This document shows, one piece after another, positions 27,802 to 37,900 of a DNA stretch of 53,987 nucleotides. This DNA comes from Anaeromicrobium sp. GTDB taxonomy: Bacteria; Bacillota; Clostridia; Peptostreptococcales; Thermotaleaceae. A model generated the notes under the pieces. That model saw only the letters and a program-made list of their open reading frames with translations. It had not been told where the DNA came from and searched no databases. The stretch is taken from assembly GCF_025210435.1 (NCBI RefSeq), contig NZ_JAOART010000100.1, positions 1 to 53,987 of the forward strand, in the 5' to 3' direction. The position numbers were made by a program, and so were the translations under genes. Numbering within the stretch: the stretch's first letter is position 1; the number at the start of each line of letters is the position of its first letter.

Positions 27802-28257
27802 ATGAAATTATCAACTAAGGGAAGATATGGAGTAAAAGCCATGTTTGAGCTTGCACTTGCCCATGGAAATGGTCCAACGTCCCTAAATATAATTGCAGAG
27901 AAGCAAAACCTTTCCAACCATTATTTAGAACAGTTATTTTCAACTTTAAGAAAAGCTGAATTAGTTAGAAGTATCAGAGGAGCACAAGGTGGATATGTAT
28001 TAGCTAGAAATCCTGATGAAATAACTGTAGGAGAAATTATTCGTACGCTAGAAGGGCCACTGGCACCATCTGATTGTGTTATAGAAAATGAGGATAAAGG
28101 CCATGATTGTAACAGAGCTGGTTGTTGTGTTACAAGAACAATATGGGAAAAAATTAGGGATAGTATTAATGATGTAGTAGATAATATTACCTTACAAGAT
28201 ATGATTGATGACCATGATAAAATGACTTCTGATGAAGGATATATGTATTATATATAG
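27802..28257 (+). CDS. iscR: Rrf2-family regulator IscR
   Basis: The 151-residue winged-helix protein starts MKLSTKGRYGVKAMFELA, typical of Rrf2 regulators, with a recognition helix around NLSNHYLEQLFSTLRKAELV. Cluster-ligand-like cysteines lie in SDCVI, HDCNRAGCC and nearby. In Rrf2 proteins an Fe-S cluster there senses iron-sulfur supply and sets DNA binding. It lies 17 bp upstream of iscS and iscU, so it most likely controls this operon. CymR-like control of cysteine metabolism is a less likely alternative. Confidence 0.9.
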   Translation: MKLSTKGRYGVKAMFELALAHGNGPTSLNIIAEKQNLSNHYLEQLFSTLRKAELVRSIRGAQGGYVLARNPDEITVGEIIRTLEGPLAPSDCVIENEDKGHDCNRAGCCVTRTIWEKIRDSINDVVDNITLQDMIDDHDKMTSDEGYMYYI

Positions 28258-28274
28258 CTAGGGGGCTTATAAAA

Positions 28275-29459
28275 ATGAACAAAAGAATTTATTTAGATTA
28301 TGCTGCCACAACACCAGTTAAAGAGGAGATTTTTCAGGCTATGAAGCCTTATTTTACAGAATCTTTTGGGAATCCATCTAGTGTGTATTCTTATGGTAGA
28401 GAAGGTAAACAAGCTATTGACACTGCTAGAGGTCAGATAGCTAAGGCGATTGGAGCTAAAACTGATGAAATATTTTTCACAGGGGGAGGTTCAGAAGCTG
28501 ATAACTGGGCAATAAAAGGAATTGCATATGCTAATAAAAACAAGGGCAAACATATAATAACAAGTAATATTGAACACCATGCAGTATTACATACTTGTGA
28601 ATATCTAGAAAAAGAAGGATTTAAGGTGACTTATCTAGATGTGGATGAGTATGGACAAATAAGAATAGAAGATTTAAAGAAAGCTATAACAGATGAAACT
28701 ATTCTTATAACTATTATGTTTGCTAATAATGAAATAGGAACTATACAACCTATTAAAGAAATTGGAGAAATTGCTAAGGAACATAAAATATATTTTCATA
28801 CGGATGCAGTACAGGCCCTTGGAAATGTAGATATAGATGTAAATGAATTGAATATAGATCTACTTAGTGTATCTGCTCATAAGATATATGGTCCAAAAGG
28901 CGTGGGAGCCCTATATGTAAGAAAAGGTACAAAGTTATTTTCTTTCATACATGGTGGAGCTCAAGAAAGACGAAGAAGGGCAGGTACTGAAAATGTTGCA
29001 GGTATCGTAGGTTTTGGAAAAGCTGCTGAAATGGCTACTGAAAACTTAGACGAACACGTGGCCAAAATCAAGGGGTTAAGAGATAAGCTTATAGATGGTA
29101 TAAGGGAAAAAATAAAATATGTAAGACTAAATGGTCATCCTATAGATAGACTACCTGGAAATGTGAATTTTGTATTTGAGTTCATAGAGGGAGAATCCTT
29201 ATTGTTAAGCTTAGATTTAATTGGAGTGGCTGGTTCAAGTGGTTCTGCTTGCACATCTGGGTCTTTAGATCCATCCCATGTACTTATGGCTATAGGGTTA
29301 CCCCATGAAATTGCACACGGTTCACTTAGATTAAGTATAGGTGATTTTACTACTGAACAAGACGTTGATTATGTCTTAGAAAACTTACCTAAAATAGTGG
29401 ATAGATTAAGAATGATGTCACCATTATATGAAGATGTTTTAAAAGGAGGACAAAAGTAA
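28275..29459 (+). CDS. iscS: Cysteine desulfurase
   Basis: The 394-residue PLP enzyme of the IscS/NifS group takes sulfur from cysteine for Fe-S clusters and tRNA thiolation. The PLP lysine is in SVSAHKIYGPKG near residue 203 and the active-site cysteine in GSACTSGSLDPSH near 325. Its stop codon overlaps the iscU start by one base (TAATG), implying translational coupling. mnmA, which uses its persulfide sulfur, lies just downstream. Confidence 0.95.
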   Translation: MNKRIYLDYAATTPVKEEIFQAMKPYFTESFGNPSSVYSYGREGKQAIDTARGQIAKAIGAKTDEIFFTGGGSEADNWAIKGIAYANKNKGKHIITSNIEHHAVLHTCEYLEKEGFKVTYLDVDEYGQIRIEDLKKAITDETILITIMFANNEIGTIQPIKEIGEIAKEHKIYFHTDAVQALGNVDIDVNELNIDLLSVSAHKIYGPKGVGALYVRKGTKLFSFIHGGAQERRRRAGTENVAGIVGFGKAAEMATENLDEHVAKIKGLRDKLIDGIREKIKYVRLNGHPIDRLPGNVNFVFEFIEGESLLLSLDLIGVAGSSGSACTSGSLDPSHVLMAIGLPHEIAHGSLRLSIGDFTTEQDVDYVLENLPKIVDRLRMMSPLYEDVLKGGQK

Positions 29460-29896
29460 TGTATACAGAAAAGGTTATGGATCATTTTATGAATCCTAGA
29501 AATGTGGGAGAAATAGACAATGCCTCAGGAGTAGGACAAGTTGGAAATGCTAAATGTGGAGACATAATGAAAATTTATTTAGATATCAAAGATGGAATTA
29601 TTGAAGATGTTAAGTTTAAAACATTTGGATGTGGATCTGCTATAGCAAGTTCTAGTGTGGCTACAGAAATGATTAAGGGCAAAAGTGTAGAGGAAGCTTT
29701 AAAACTTACAAATAGACAGGTTGTAAGTGAACTAGATGGTCTTCCAGCACCGAAGATACACTGTTCTGTTTTAGCAGAACAGGCCATAAAAAGTGCCATA
29801 TTAAATTATGCTCAAGAAAATGGATTAGAATTTGATGAATTAAAAGATTTTAATCCAGATGAAGATCACCATGATCATGGACATGATCATGAGTAA
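29459..29896 (+). CDS. iscU: Fe-S cluster scaffold protein IscU with His-rich tail
   Basis: This NifU-N/IscU scaffold of 145 residues has three cluster cysteines, in GNAKCGD, FGCGSA and KIHCSV. The usual IscU core is about 125 residues. Here it is followed by an acidic, histidine-rich end, DEDHHDHGHDHE, which could bind Fe, Zn or Ni. It is translationally coupled to iscS. The tail is seen directly; its role is inferred. Confidence 0.93.
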   Translation: MYTEKVMDHFMNPRNVGEIDNASGVGQVGNAKCGDIMKIYLDIKDGIIEDVKFKTFGCGSAIASSSVATEMIKGKSVEEALKLTNRQVVSELDGLPAPKIHCSVLAEQAIKSAILNYAQENGLEFDELKDFNPDEDHHDHGHDHE

Positions 29897-29909
29897 AATT
29901 AATAAAAAG

Positions 29910-29957
29910 CTATAAAAATTAAAAGCTCAGAGAATACTGAGCTTTTAATTTTTATTG
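29910..29957. terminator. Terminator after iscU
   Basis: AAAAATTAAAAGCTCAG and CTGAGCTTTTAATTTTT form a long perfect stem. Confidence 0.85.
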
Positions 29958-30014
29958 TATATGTTAGAATAATATAGAAACAAGAGATAAAACTAAAAAT
30001 AGTAGGTGATTAAG

Positions 30015-31115
30015 ATGGAAAATTTAGATAAAAAAAGAGTTATAATAGGAATGAGTGGCGGTGTAGATAGTTCGGTAGCTGCATATCTATTAAAAAAACA
30101 AGGATATGATGTAATTGGAATAATGATGAACGTGTGGCCAGAAAAGGGAGAGGATTTTCAGGAAAAAGAAGGGGGATGTTGTGGCTTATCAGCAGTTGAC
30201 GATGCAAGAAGGGTTGCTAATAAATTAGATATTCCCTTTTACGTTGTGAATTTTAAAGAAGTTTTTGAAAAAAAAGTAATAGACTATTTTGTGGATGAAT
30301 ATATGAATGGTAGAACACCAAATCCATGTATTGCTTGTAATAAATATTTAAAATTTGAGGAATTACTAAAGAAAGCCCATCAATTAGGAGCATACTATGT
30401 GGCTACAGGTCATTATGCTAAAATTTATCATGATGAAAAAATAAATAAATCTATAATTAAAAAATCTAATTCTGTTAAAAAAGATCAAACTTATGCATTG
30501 TATAATCTGACTCAAGATCAAGTAAAGCATATATTAATGCCCTTAGGAGAATTTTCATCAAAGCAAGAGGTTAGAAAAATAGCAATTGATCTAGGATTAG
30601 ATACGGCAGCAAAACCTGATAGTCAAGAAATATGTTTTGTTGAAGATGACAATTATGGAAGATTCATAGAAGAAGAGCGTGGAGAAAAGATTAAAAAGGG
30701 AAAATTCGTAGATATAGAAGGAAATGTAGTAGGAGAACACAAAGGAATTGTTCATTATACCGTAGGCCAAAGAAAGGGTCTTGGCATTGCTTTAGGAAAA
30801 CCCACTTATGTGGTTAAAATAGATTCAGTTAAAAATGAAGTGGTATTAGGAGATAACAAGGATGTATTTAATAAGGGATTAATTGCAGAAAATGTAAATT
30901 TCATACATTTACATGAATTTGTAGATGGTTTAGAAGTTGAGTGCCAAATAAGATACAATTCAAACCCATCAAAAGCAAAGTTATATCATCATAGTAATGA
31001 TTTTGTGAAAGTTTTATTTGAGGAAGATCAAAGGGCCATAACACCGGGCCAAGCTGTAGTGTTTTATGATGGGGATTTATTATTAGGTGGGGGAACTATA
31101 ACCAAAGCAATATAA
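30015..31115 (+). CDS. mnmA: tRNA-specific 2-thiouridylase
   Basis: The protein of about 366 residues has the N-type ATP pyrophosphatase PP-loop [15 protein letters not shown] near residue 12 and catalytic cysteines in NPCIACN and QEICFVED. The C-terminal beta-barrel carries [12 protein letters not shown]. It thiolates U34 of tRNA for Lys, Glu and Gln using sulfur from IscS, whose gene is just upstream. ATG at 30015 fits the GTGATT-type site (AGTAGGTGATTAAG); an earlier in-frame start at 30006 is less likely. Confidence 0.93.
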   Translation: MENLDKKRVIIGMSGGVDSSVAAYLLKKQGYDVIGIMMNVWPEKGEDFQEKEGGCCGLSAVDDARRVANKLDIPFYVVNFKEVFEKKVIDYFVDEYMNGRTPNPCIACNKYLKFEELLKKAHQLGAYYVATGHYAKIYHDEKINKSIIKKSNSVKKDQTYALYNLTQDQVKHILMPLGEFSSKQEVRKIAIDLGLDTAAKPDSQEICFVEDDNYGRFIEEERGEKIKKGKFVDIEGNVVGEHKGIVHYTVGQRKGLGIALGKPTYVVKIDSVKNEVVLGDNKDVFNKGLIAENVNFIHLHEFVDGLEVECQIRYNSNPSKAKLYHHSNDFVKVLFEEDQRAITPGQAVVFYDGDLLLGGGTITKAI

Positions 31116-31218
31116 TATATCAAATATTTTCTAGTGTACTTGTTGAATTTTTTAAATTTTAAAGTGGAAAAATAACAACACTATATAAAAAAATTAAATT
31201 ATAAAAAGGAGTATAACT

Positions 31219-31413
31219 ATGAGAAATAAATTTATGTATGGAATTATTGCTGGTGGTATGATAGGAATGGCTACAAGTGCTTATATGGCTAATAATATAA
31301 GCCCCCGTCAAAGAAGAAAGCTAATGAGAAGGGGCCATAAATTAATGAAAAGAAGCCATAATGCAATGAACAAGGCAAATGATATGATGGGCATAGTAAG
31401 AAGCATTCTGTAA
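31219..31413 (+). CDS. Small membrane-anchored protein (YtxH/DUF3918-like)
   Basis: The 64-residue protein has one hydrophobic helix at about 6-24 (FMYGIIAGGMIGMATSAYM) and a strongly basic amphipathic remainder with the RRKLMRRGHKLMKRSH repeat. This plan resembles small Firmicute envelope proteins of the YtxH or DUF3918 type. The ribosome-binding site AAAGGAG precedes it. Function unknown. Confidence 0.7.
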   Translation: MRNKFMYGIIAGGMIGMATSAYMANNISPRQRRKLMRRGHKLMKRSHNAMNKANDMMGIVRSIL

Positions 31414-31422
31414 GAATATGCG

Positions 31423-31451
31423 TTGACAAATAGTTCTAATTTTTATATAAT
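31423..31451 (+). promoter_or_regulatory. sigma-A promoter of the alaS leader
   Basis: TTGACA at 31423-31428, a 17-bp spacer and TATAAT at 31446-31451. A fully consensus promoter just before the T-box leader. Confidence 0.85.
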
Positions 31452-31484
31452 CTACTAAAGTTAAATTTAAAATATAAAAAATAC

Positions 31485-31724
31485 TATGAAAAAGAAGAGT
31501 ATACTTTATTTCAATTCACAGAGAAGAGATTCATGGCTGAGAAATCTCCATTCGGATAAGGTAGAAGCAGCTTTGGAGTATTAACTTTGAAAATAAAAGT
31601 AGAGGTTAACGAGTAGCATACGTTATAATGCTCTTACTAAGAGATTACAATAAATGTGTAATAAGTAGGGTGGTACCGCGAGATATTCTCGTCCCTATCC
31701 CAGGGGATGAGAGTATCTTTTTTT
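31485..31724 (+). ncRNA. T-box leader (predicted tRNA-Ala) upstream of alaS
   Basis: The T-box core AGGGTGGTACCGCGAG lies at 31667-31682. The terminator is explicit: GATATTCTC pairs with GAGAGTATC (31682-31717), followed by eight Ts. GCAGCT near 31567-31572 in the distal part of stem I provides GCA/GCT alanine codons as candidate specifier. Binding of uncharged tRNA-Ala would favour the antiterminator and expression of alaS. Confidence 0.92.
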
Positions 31725-31745
31725 TGAAAAAAGGAGAGTGTGAAA

Positions 31746-34385
31746 ATGGAAAAAATGGGTTTAAATGAAATAAGAAAAAAGTTCTTGGATTTTTTTGAAA
31801 GCAAAGATCATTATGCAAGGGAAAGCTATTCTTTAGTTCCTCAAGGAGATAAAAGTTTACTACTTATTAGTGCAGGAATGGCTCCTTTAAAGAAATATTT
31901 CATGGGAGTAGAAACTCCTCCTAAAAACAGAATGGCCACATGCCAAAAGTGTATAAGAACAGGAGATATTGAAAATGTAGGAAAGACTGCCCGTCATGCA
32001 ACTTTCTTTGAAATGTTAGGAAATTTCTCTTTTGGAGATTATTTTAAAAGAGAGTCCATAGGTTGGGGATGGGAATTTGTAACAAAACATTTAAATATGC
32101 CTGTAGAAAAATTGTGGGTGAGTGTGTACTTAGATGATGATGAATCTTATGAAATATGGAGTGAAGAAATTGGTGTATCTAAAGATAGGATAGTAAGATT
32201 AGGAAAAGAAGATAACTTTTGGGAAATAGGAGTAGGTCCTTGTGGTCCATGTTCTGAAATCTATTATGATAGAGGGGAAAAGTATGGATGTGGCTGTGTA
32301 GATTGTAAACCAGGATGTGACTGTGATAGATATGTAGAGTTTTGGAACCACGTATTTACTCAATACAACAAAGATGAAGCAGGTACTTATAATCCACTAC
32401 CTAATCCTAATATCGATACGGGAATGGGTTTAGAGAGAGTAGCATGTATAATGCAAGATGTGGATTCCATATTTGAAGTAGATACTATAAGGGCCATTTT
32501 AGATGCTGTATTAGATATAAGTAAAGCAGAATATGGTAGGGATGAAAAAACTGATACTTCAATTAGAATAATAACAGATCACATTAGATCCGTGTCATTT
32601 ATGGTATGTGATGGAATAATGCCAAGTAATGAGGGCCGTGGCTATGTACTGAGAAGACTACTAAGACGTGCGGCTAGACATGGAAAATTACTAGGTATTA
32701 AAGGAGCCTTCTTAAACGATTTAGTTGATAAGGTAATAGAAGTTTCAAAGGTAGCATATGGCCAATTAGAAGAAAGACAAGATTACATTAAGAAGGTAAT
32801 TTCTATAGAAGAAGAAAGGTTTCAAGAGACTATAGATCAAGGCAGTGAAATATTAAAAGAATACATAGAAGATCTTAGAAAAGAAAAAAATAAAGTATTA
32901 TCAGGAGAGAAAGCATTTAAACTATATGATACTTATGGATTCCCCCTTGAATTAACTAAAGAAATATTAGAAGAAGAAGGTCTTGAAGTTGATGAAGAAA
33001 AATTTAAAGAGGAAATGGAACTTCAAAGACAGAGAGCTAGATCTGCTAGAACGGATGATAGTTTAGAAGCTTGGAAAGAAGATGTATTTTCAAAAATAGA
33101 TGATAGTATGAAAACGGAATTTGTTGGATATGACAACTATGAAGTGGAAGTTCAATTGCTAAATATAGTAAAGGATAATGAATTAGTGGATAAAGCTCAA
33201 GCTTCTGATAAGGTTACATTAATATTAGATAAAACCCCATTTTATCCAGAAGGTGGAGGTCAGCTAGGAGATAAGGGAATAATTGAAACTGATTCATGTA
33301 AAATAGAAATTTATGATTGTAAAAAAGGTAATAATGAATTGATTTTACATGTGGGAGAAATTAAAGAAGGTTCAGTGAGTAAAAATGACAAAGTAATGGC
33401 TAAAATACATATGAATAACAGATTAAACTCTGCAAGAAACCACAGTGCTACCCATTTAATACACAAGGCTTTAAAAGAAGTGCTAGGTAGTCACGTAGAA
33501 CAATCGGGTTCATTAGTATCTGCAGATAGACTTAGATTTGACTTCTCACATTTCACATCTTTAACTAAGGATGAAGTTGAAACTGTTGAAAGGATAGTCA
33601 ATGAAAGAATATTAGATGGTTTAAAGGTAGAAACTGAAGAAATGTCCATAAGCGAAGCAAGAGAAAAGGGTGCAACAGCATTGTTTGGTGAAAAATATGG
33701 AGAAAAGGTACGTGTAGTCTCAATGGACAAATATAGTATCGAATTGTGTGGTGGGACCCATGTATCAAATGTGGGACAAATTGGATTATTCAAAATAGTA
33801 AGTGAAGGTGGAGTTGCAGCAGGTATTAGAAGAATAGAAGCTATAACTGGATTTGGTGCATATGAGTATACAAGAGATAAAGAGATTCAATTAAATGAGA
33901 TTGCAAAGATTACTAAATCTAACCCAAAGGATGTAAACAAAAAAGTAGAACAATTAGTAAATGAATTAAAATCCTATGAAAAGGAAATAAATGACCTAAA
34001 GAATAAATTAGCATCGTCTTCTTTAGATGATATTATTAATAGTGTAGAAGTAATAGAAGGAATTAATGTTATATCTAATAAGATTATGGGATTAGATATG
34101 AATGCATTAAGAACTATAGGAGATAAGCTAAAGGACAAATTGGGATCTGGATTAGTTGTATTAGCTACTGAAAATGAAGGCAAAGTAAGTTTTGTAGCCA
34201 TGGCCACAAAGGATGCAGTGGACAAGGGTATACATGCAGGTAATGTTATTAAGACTATTGCAAAAATTGCTGGCGGTGGCGGTGGAGGAAGACCAAACAT
34301 GGCTCAAGCCGGAGCAAAGGACCCATCTAAAATCCGTGAAGCTTTAGATAAGGTTAAAGAAGTAGTAAAGGAACAAATAAAATAG
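31746..34385 (+). CDS. alaS: Alanyl-tRNA synthetase
   Basis: The 879-residue class II enzyme has a catalytic core, the editing domain (HSATHLIHKAL near 575 and ELCGGTHV near 670 provide its zinc ligands) and a C-terminal DHHA1 domain with AGGGGGGRPNMAQ near 850. It charges tRNA-Ala and clears mischarged Ser or Gly. ATG at 31746 is preferred over GTG at 31740, which lies too close to GGAG. It is T-box controlled and followed by a terminator. Confidence 0.96.
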   Translation: MEKMGLNEIRKKFLDFFESKDHYARESYSLVPQGDKSLLLISAGMAPLKKYFMGVETPPKNRMATCQKCIRTGDIENVGKTARHATFFEMLGNFSFGDYFKRESIGWGWEFVTKHLNMPVEKLWVSVYLDDDESYEIWSEEIGVSKDRIVRLGKEDNFWEIGVGPCGPCSEIYYDRGEKYGCGCVDCKPGCDCDRYVEFWNHVFTQYNKDEAGTYNPLPNPNIDTGMGLERVACIMQDVDSIFEVDTIRAILDAVLDISKAEYGRDEKTDTSIRIITDHIRSVSFMVCDGIMPSNEGRGYVLRRLLRRAARHGKLLGIKGAFLNDLVDKVIEVSKVAYGQLEERQDYIKKVISIEEERFQETIDQGSEILKEYIEDLRKEKNKVLSGEKAFKLYDTYGFPLELTKEILEEEGLEVDEEKFKEEMELQRQRARSARTDDSLEAWKEDVFSKIDDSMKTEFVGYDNYEVEVQLLNIVKDNELVDKAQASDKVTLILDKTPFYPEGGGQLGDKGIIETDSCKIEIYDCKKGNNELILHVGEIKEGSVSKNDKVMAKIHMNNRLNSARNHSATHLIHKALKEVLGSHVEQSGSLVSADRLRFDFSHFTSLTKDEVETVERIVNERILDGLKVETEEMSISEAREKGATALFGEKYGEKVRVVSMDKYSIELCGGTHVSNVGQIGLFKIVSEGGVAAGIRRIEAITGFGAYEYTRDKEIQLNEIAKITKSNPKDVNKKVEQLVNELKSYEKEINDLKNKLASSSLDDIINSVEVIEGINVISNKIMGLDMNALRTIGDKLKDKLGSGLVVLATENEGKVSFVAMATKDAVDKGIHAGNVIKTIAKIAGGGGGGRPNMAQAGAKDPSKIREALDKVKEVVKEQIK

Positions 34386-34408
34386 AAAAATCTTTTTAAA
34401 TAAAAACA

Positions 34409-34444
34409 AATTTTAGTGGGCTAGGGTAGTCCACTAAAATTTAT
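34409..34444. terminator. Terminator after alaS
   Basis: AATTTTAGTGG and CCACTAAAATT form a strong stem with T-rich flanks. Confidence 0.85.
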
Positions 34445-34498
34445 ATATGATATAATATGGTTAAATGGACATATCCGATTATAAAAGGAGTGGTATAT

Positions 34499-34762
34499 GT
34501 GAGTGAAAAAAACATGAACTATACAATGAAATTAGATGAGGTACAAAAGGAACAAATTAATGAAGCTGAAGAAATAATAAAGAGCGTGTACAAGGCTTTG
34601 AAAGAAAAAGGATACAATCCCATAAACCAATTAGTTGGATATATACTGTCTGGAGATCCAACTTACATAACTAGCCATAATAATGCTAGAAGTTTGATAA
34701 GAAAATTGGAAAGAGATGAATTGTTAGAGGAAATATTAAATACTTACCTAGAAAAGGAGTAG
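34499..34762 (+). CDS. ireB: IreB family regulatory protein (UPF0297)
   Basis: The 87-residue protein matches IreB/UPF0297, with [18 protein letters not shown] and [20 protein letters not shown] being characteristic. In Enterococcus IreB is a small substrate of the IreK kinase influencing cephalosporin tolerance. GTG at 34499 is chosen because AAAAGGAG lies 7-8 bp upstream; a longer reading from 34457 would place the ribosome-binding site inside the gene. Its genomic block with ruvX, DUF1292 and fur genes is the usual one in Firmicutes. Confidence 0.9.
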   Translation: MSEKNMNYTMKLDEVQKEQINEAEEIIKSVYKALKEKGYNPINQLVGYILSGDPTYITSHNNARSLIRKLERDELLEEILNTYLEKE

Positions 34763-34771
34763 AAGTAGTAG

Positions 34772-36931
34772 TTGAAAAATAAAATTTTGATAAGTTGCCT
34801 ACTAGTATTTATGCTTGTTCTTTTTAATACGGCTTATGGAGAGGCAAATAAGGATAAAAAAGTAGTCATGTTTGTAACTACTTATATGAATTTTGATGAT
34901 TTAAAGAGTATGGATAGTACTAATGAATTAATAAACACAGGATCTATTGGTCTTATGAATTCTAAATCAGCTGGTGGCTATAGTTTATATAAATCTTACT
35001 TAACTATTGGAACGGGAACTAGGGCAGATGCATCATCTGGAAGTTTTAAATTTGAAAAATTAGACGAGGATTTAAAAAAAATCTATAAATTTAGAACAGG
35101 TCGTTCACTTAAAAAAGATGGTGGCATCATAAACTTAGACCAGGCAAGGTTAGAAAAAATAAATGAATATGGAGATTTTGGGGCCCAGCCAGGAGCATTA
35201 GGTGAAGCATTACATGGGATTAATAAAAAAACTGCTGTCATAGGAAATTTAGATATTAGCAATCAATTAAGAATTGCGCCAAGTATAACTATGGATAAGG
35301 ATGGATATACGGATTTTGGGACAATTGATGAAAGTATATTTAAACAGGATCTATATTATGCCTTTGGTATAAGAGAAGACTATGAATATATGAAATTAAA
35401 ATTTAAAGATTATTATCAAAAGGCTGATTTTATAGTTGTTGAAATTGGAGACTTATACAGATTAGAAGATTATAAGTCAAATATGACTAATGAAGCTTAC
35501 ATAAGTAAAAGAGAAATAGTTTTAGAAAATATAGACAATTTCATAAAGGAATGTATGACCCAAATGGACTTGAAAAATGATGAAGTCATAATATTAAACC
35601 CATACCCATCTAAAGGGCATATGAAGAAGGGGGAAAAACTTACACCTATAATTTTAGCAGGAAATAATATAGAAAAAGGAATAGTATACTCCAATACTAC
35701 TAGGAGAAAAGCTATAGTAGGAAATATAGATGTGGCTGCCCATATATTAAGCAGTTTTAAGTTAGAAGCTGAAAATATGAGTGGTAAGGATTTAATATCC
35801 ATTCCTAAAGATAAGAATATGGAATATGTTGAAAAACTATATAAAGATACAGTTTTAGTATCAAAGAATAGATATCCAGTATTATCTACCTTTGCTATTT
35901 TTGAAATAGTTATATCTTTAGTAGGCTTAATCTTAATCTTATTTAAAGATAAAATTAGTAGTAAAGGAATTAAATATTATACTAATGTATTGCTTAGTAC
36001 TATGGCTGTACCAGTAGTATTATTGATCATACCTCTATTTGGCATATATAACATTTATATTACCTATGGACTAGTAATAGGCGGAACTATACTACTTACC
36101 ATGGTAGCTAAGAAAATGGAGAAAAAACCATTAGATGGTATTTTAATATTATCAGGTGTCACTACTATATCTCTTATGGTGGATATATGCACAGGGGCTA
36201 CCCTAATAAAGAAATCATTGTTAGGATATGATCCTATAATAGGTGCTAGATATTATGGTATAGGAAATGAATTTATGGGAGTTCTAATTGGAGCTAGTTT
36301 AGTTTTTGCCACGGCTCTATTAGATAGATTTTCCATTAAAAGAATAAATACTATAACTTTATTTACTATACTAATCATAATTATGGGTTTTCCTAAATTA
36401 GGTGCTAATGTGGGAGGTACTATTACGGCCATATGTGCATTTATATTTGTTACCCTTAGACTTTATAATGTGAAGATAAGATTAAAGCATTTTGTTATTA
36501 TAGGTGTTAGTGTGGTAGTTATTGTGGGTATATTGGCATATATAGATATAAAAGTATTAAACGGAGGGTCACATTTAGGAAGAGCTGTTATGAAGATCAT
36601 AAAAGAGGGGCCTATTGAAGTTATAAGAATAATAAATAGAAAAATTAGCATGAATTTAAGATTAATTAGAATTACCGTATGGAGTAAGGTTTTAATTAGT
36701 ACAATCCTAATCATAGGAGTTCTATTTTATAAGCCAACAGGAACCATATCTAGATTATCTAATAAATATCCAAATCTAGCTAAGGGATTTTCAGGTATAC
36801 TTTGTGCCTGCATGGTTGCCTTTTTAGTAAACGATTCTGGAGTAGTAGCAGCAGCTACTGGAATAATATTTTTAGGTATGAGTATCTTATATTTGATATT
36901 CTATATGGAAGAAGATAGATTACGGGAGTAA
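34772..36931 (+). CDS. Large membrane protein with exported N-terminal domain
   Basis: The 719-residue protein has a signal peptide (KILISCLLVFMLVLFNTAYG), then an extracellular domain of about 330 residues. Its VVMFVTTYMNFDDL start, TAVIGNLD and FIVVEIGDLYRLEDY are reminiscent of alkaline-phosphatase-superfamily folds, but no metal site is obvious. About nine membrane helices follow from residue 365 on. It is a recurrent neighbour of ireB in clostridia, of unknown function. TTG start, 10 bp after ireB. I propose no activity. Confidence 0.7.
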   Translation: MKNKILISCLLVFMLVLFNTAYGEANKDKKVVMFVTTYMNFDDLKSMDSTNELINTGSIGLMNSKSAGGYSLYKSYLTIGTGTRADASSGSFKFEKLDEDLKKIYKFRTGRSLKKDGGIINLDQARLEKINEYGDFGAQPGALGEALHGINKKTAVIGNLDISNQLRIAPSITMDKDGYTDFGTIDESIFKQDLYYAFGIREDYEYMKLKFKDYYQKADFIVVEIGDLYRLEDYKSNMTNEAYISKREIVLENIDNFIKECMTQMDLKNDEVIILNPYPSKGHMKKGEKLTPIILAGNNIEKGIVYSNTTRRKAIVGNIDVAAHILSSFKLEAENMSGKDLISIPKDKNMEYVEKLYKDTVLVSKNRYPVLSTFAIFEIVISLVGLILILFKDKISSKGIKYYTNVLLSTMAVPVVLLIIPLFGIYNIYITYGLVIGGTILLTMVAKKMEKKPLDGILILSGVTTISLMVDICTGATLIKKSLLGYDPIIGARYYGIGNEFMGVLIGASLVFATALLDRFSIKRINTITLFTILIIIMGFPKLGANVGGTITAICAFIFVTLRLYNVKIRLKHFVIIGVSVVVIVGILAYIDIKVLNGGSHLGRAVMKIIKEGPIEVIRIINRKISMNLRLIRITVWSKVLISTILIIGVLFYKPTGTISRLSNKYPNLAKGFSGILCACMVAFLVNDSGVVAAATGIIFLGMSILYLIFYMEEDRLRE

Positions 36932-36934
36932 ACA

Positions 36935-37885
36935 ATGGAATATAAAAAATTAGGAAATACGGATTTAATAGTATCTAGATTGTGCTTTGGAGGCCTAACA
37001 GTAGGTCCTCTTCAAGCCAATCTATCCATTAATGAAGGTGCTAATGTAATGGTGGAAGCCTTTAAACGTGGAGTAAACTTTATTGATACGGCTGAATTGT
37101 ATGAAACTTATTCATATATAAGAGAAGCATTAAAAATTTACAAGGAAAATCATATTATAATAGGAAGTAAATCATATGCTTATGATAAGGTGACAGCTAA
37201 AAATAGTATAGAAAAGGCCCGTAGAGAACTTGATAGGGATGTATTAGATATTTTTTTATTGCATGAACAAGAAAGTGAGCACACTATAAGGGGCCATTAT
37301 GAAGCCTTAGAATACTATTTAAATTTAAAAGAAAAGGGGATTATAAAAGCTGTGGGCCTATCTACTCATACGGTTAGAGCTGTAGAAGTGGCAAGTAAAA
37401 TGGATGAGATTGACATTATTCATCCAATCATAAATAAGGCTGGTGTAGGGATTCAAGATGGAACAGTAAAAGATATGTTAGAAGCCATAAAAAAGGCATA
37501 TACTAATGGTAAAGGCATCTATGGTATGAAACCCATTGGAGGAGGAAATCTTATAAAGGATGTACCTGCTTCATTAGATTATGTTTTAAACATAGAAGAA
37601 TTACATTCTATTGCTGTGGGAATGCAAACGGTTGAAGAAGTAATATATAATGTAAATAAATTTGAAAACAAGGAAATCCCTAAGGAAATAGTAAATAGGA
37701 TTTCTACCAAAGAAAGAAAGTTACATATAGACTTTTGGTGTGAAGCCTGTGGTGAATGTGTAAAACATTGTAATCACAAGGCACTAGGGATTGTAGAAGG
37801 AAAGCTTATGGTGAAAAAAGAAAAATGTGTTTTATGCGGATATTGTAGTAAATATTGTCCACAATTTTGCATAAAAATAGTCTAG
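36935..37885 (+). CDS. Aldo/keto reductase with C-terminal 2x[4Fe-4S] ferredoxin domain
   Basis: This 316-residue fusion begins with an AKR barrel: LGNTDLIVSRLCFGGL at the N-terminus, FIDTAELYETY with the catalytic Asp/Tyr, and HEQES in the His position. It ends in two Cys motifs, CEACGECVKHC and CVLCGYCSKYC, each binding a [4Fe-4S] cluster. Such fusions are common in anaerobes and imply electron transfer between ferredoxin and the reductase. The substrate is unknown. It starts 3 bp after the previous stop. Confidence 0.88.
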   Translation: MEYKKLGNTDLIVSRLCFGGLTVGPLQANLSINEGANVMVEAFKRGVNFIDTAELYETYSYIREALKIYKENHIIIGSKSYAYDKVTAKNSIEKARRELDRDVLDIFLLHEQESEHTIRGHYEALEYYLNLKEKGIIKAVGLSTHTVRAVEVASKMDEIDIIHPIINKAGVGIQDGTVKDMLEAIKKAYTNGKGIYGMKPIGGGNLIKDVPASLDYVLNIEELHSIAVGMQTVEEVIYNVNKFENKEIPKEIVNRISTKERKLHIDFWCEACGECVKHCNHKALGIVEGKLMVKKEKCVLCGYCSKYCPQFCIKIV

Positions 37886-37900
37886 AGATGAGGTATAAAA

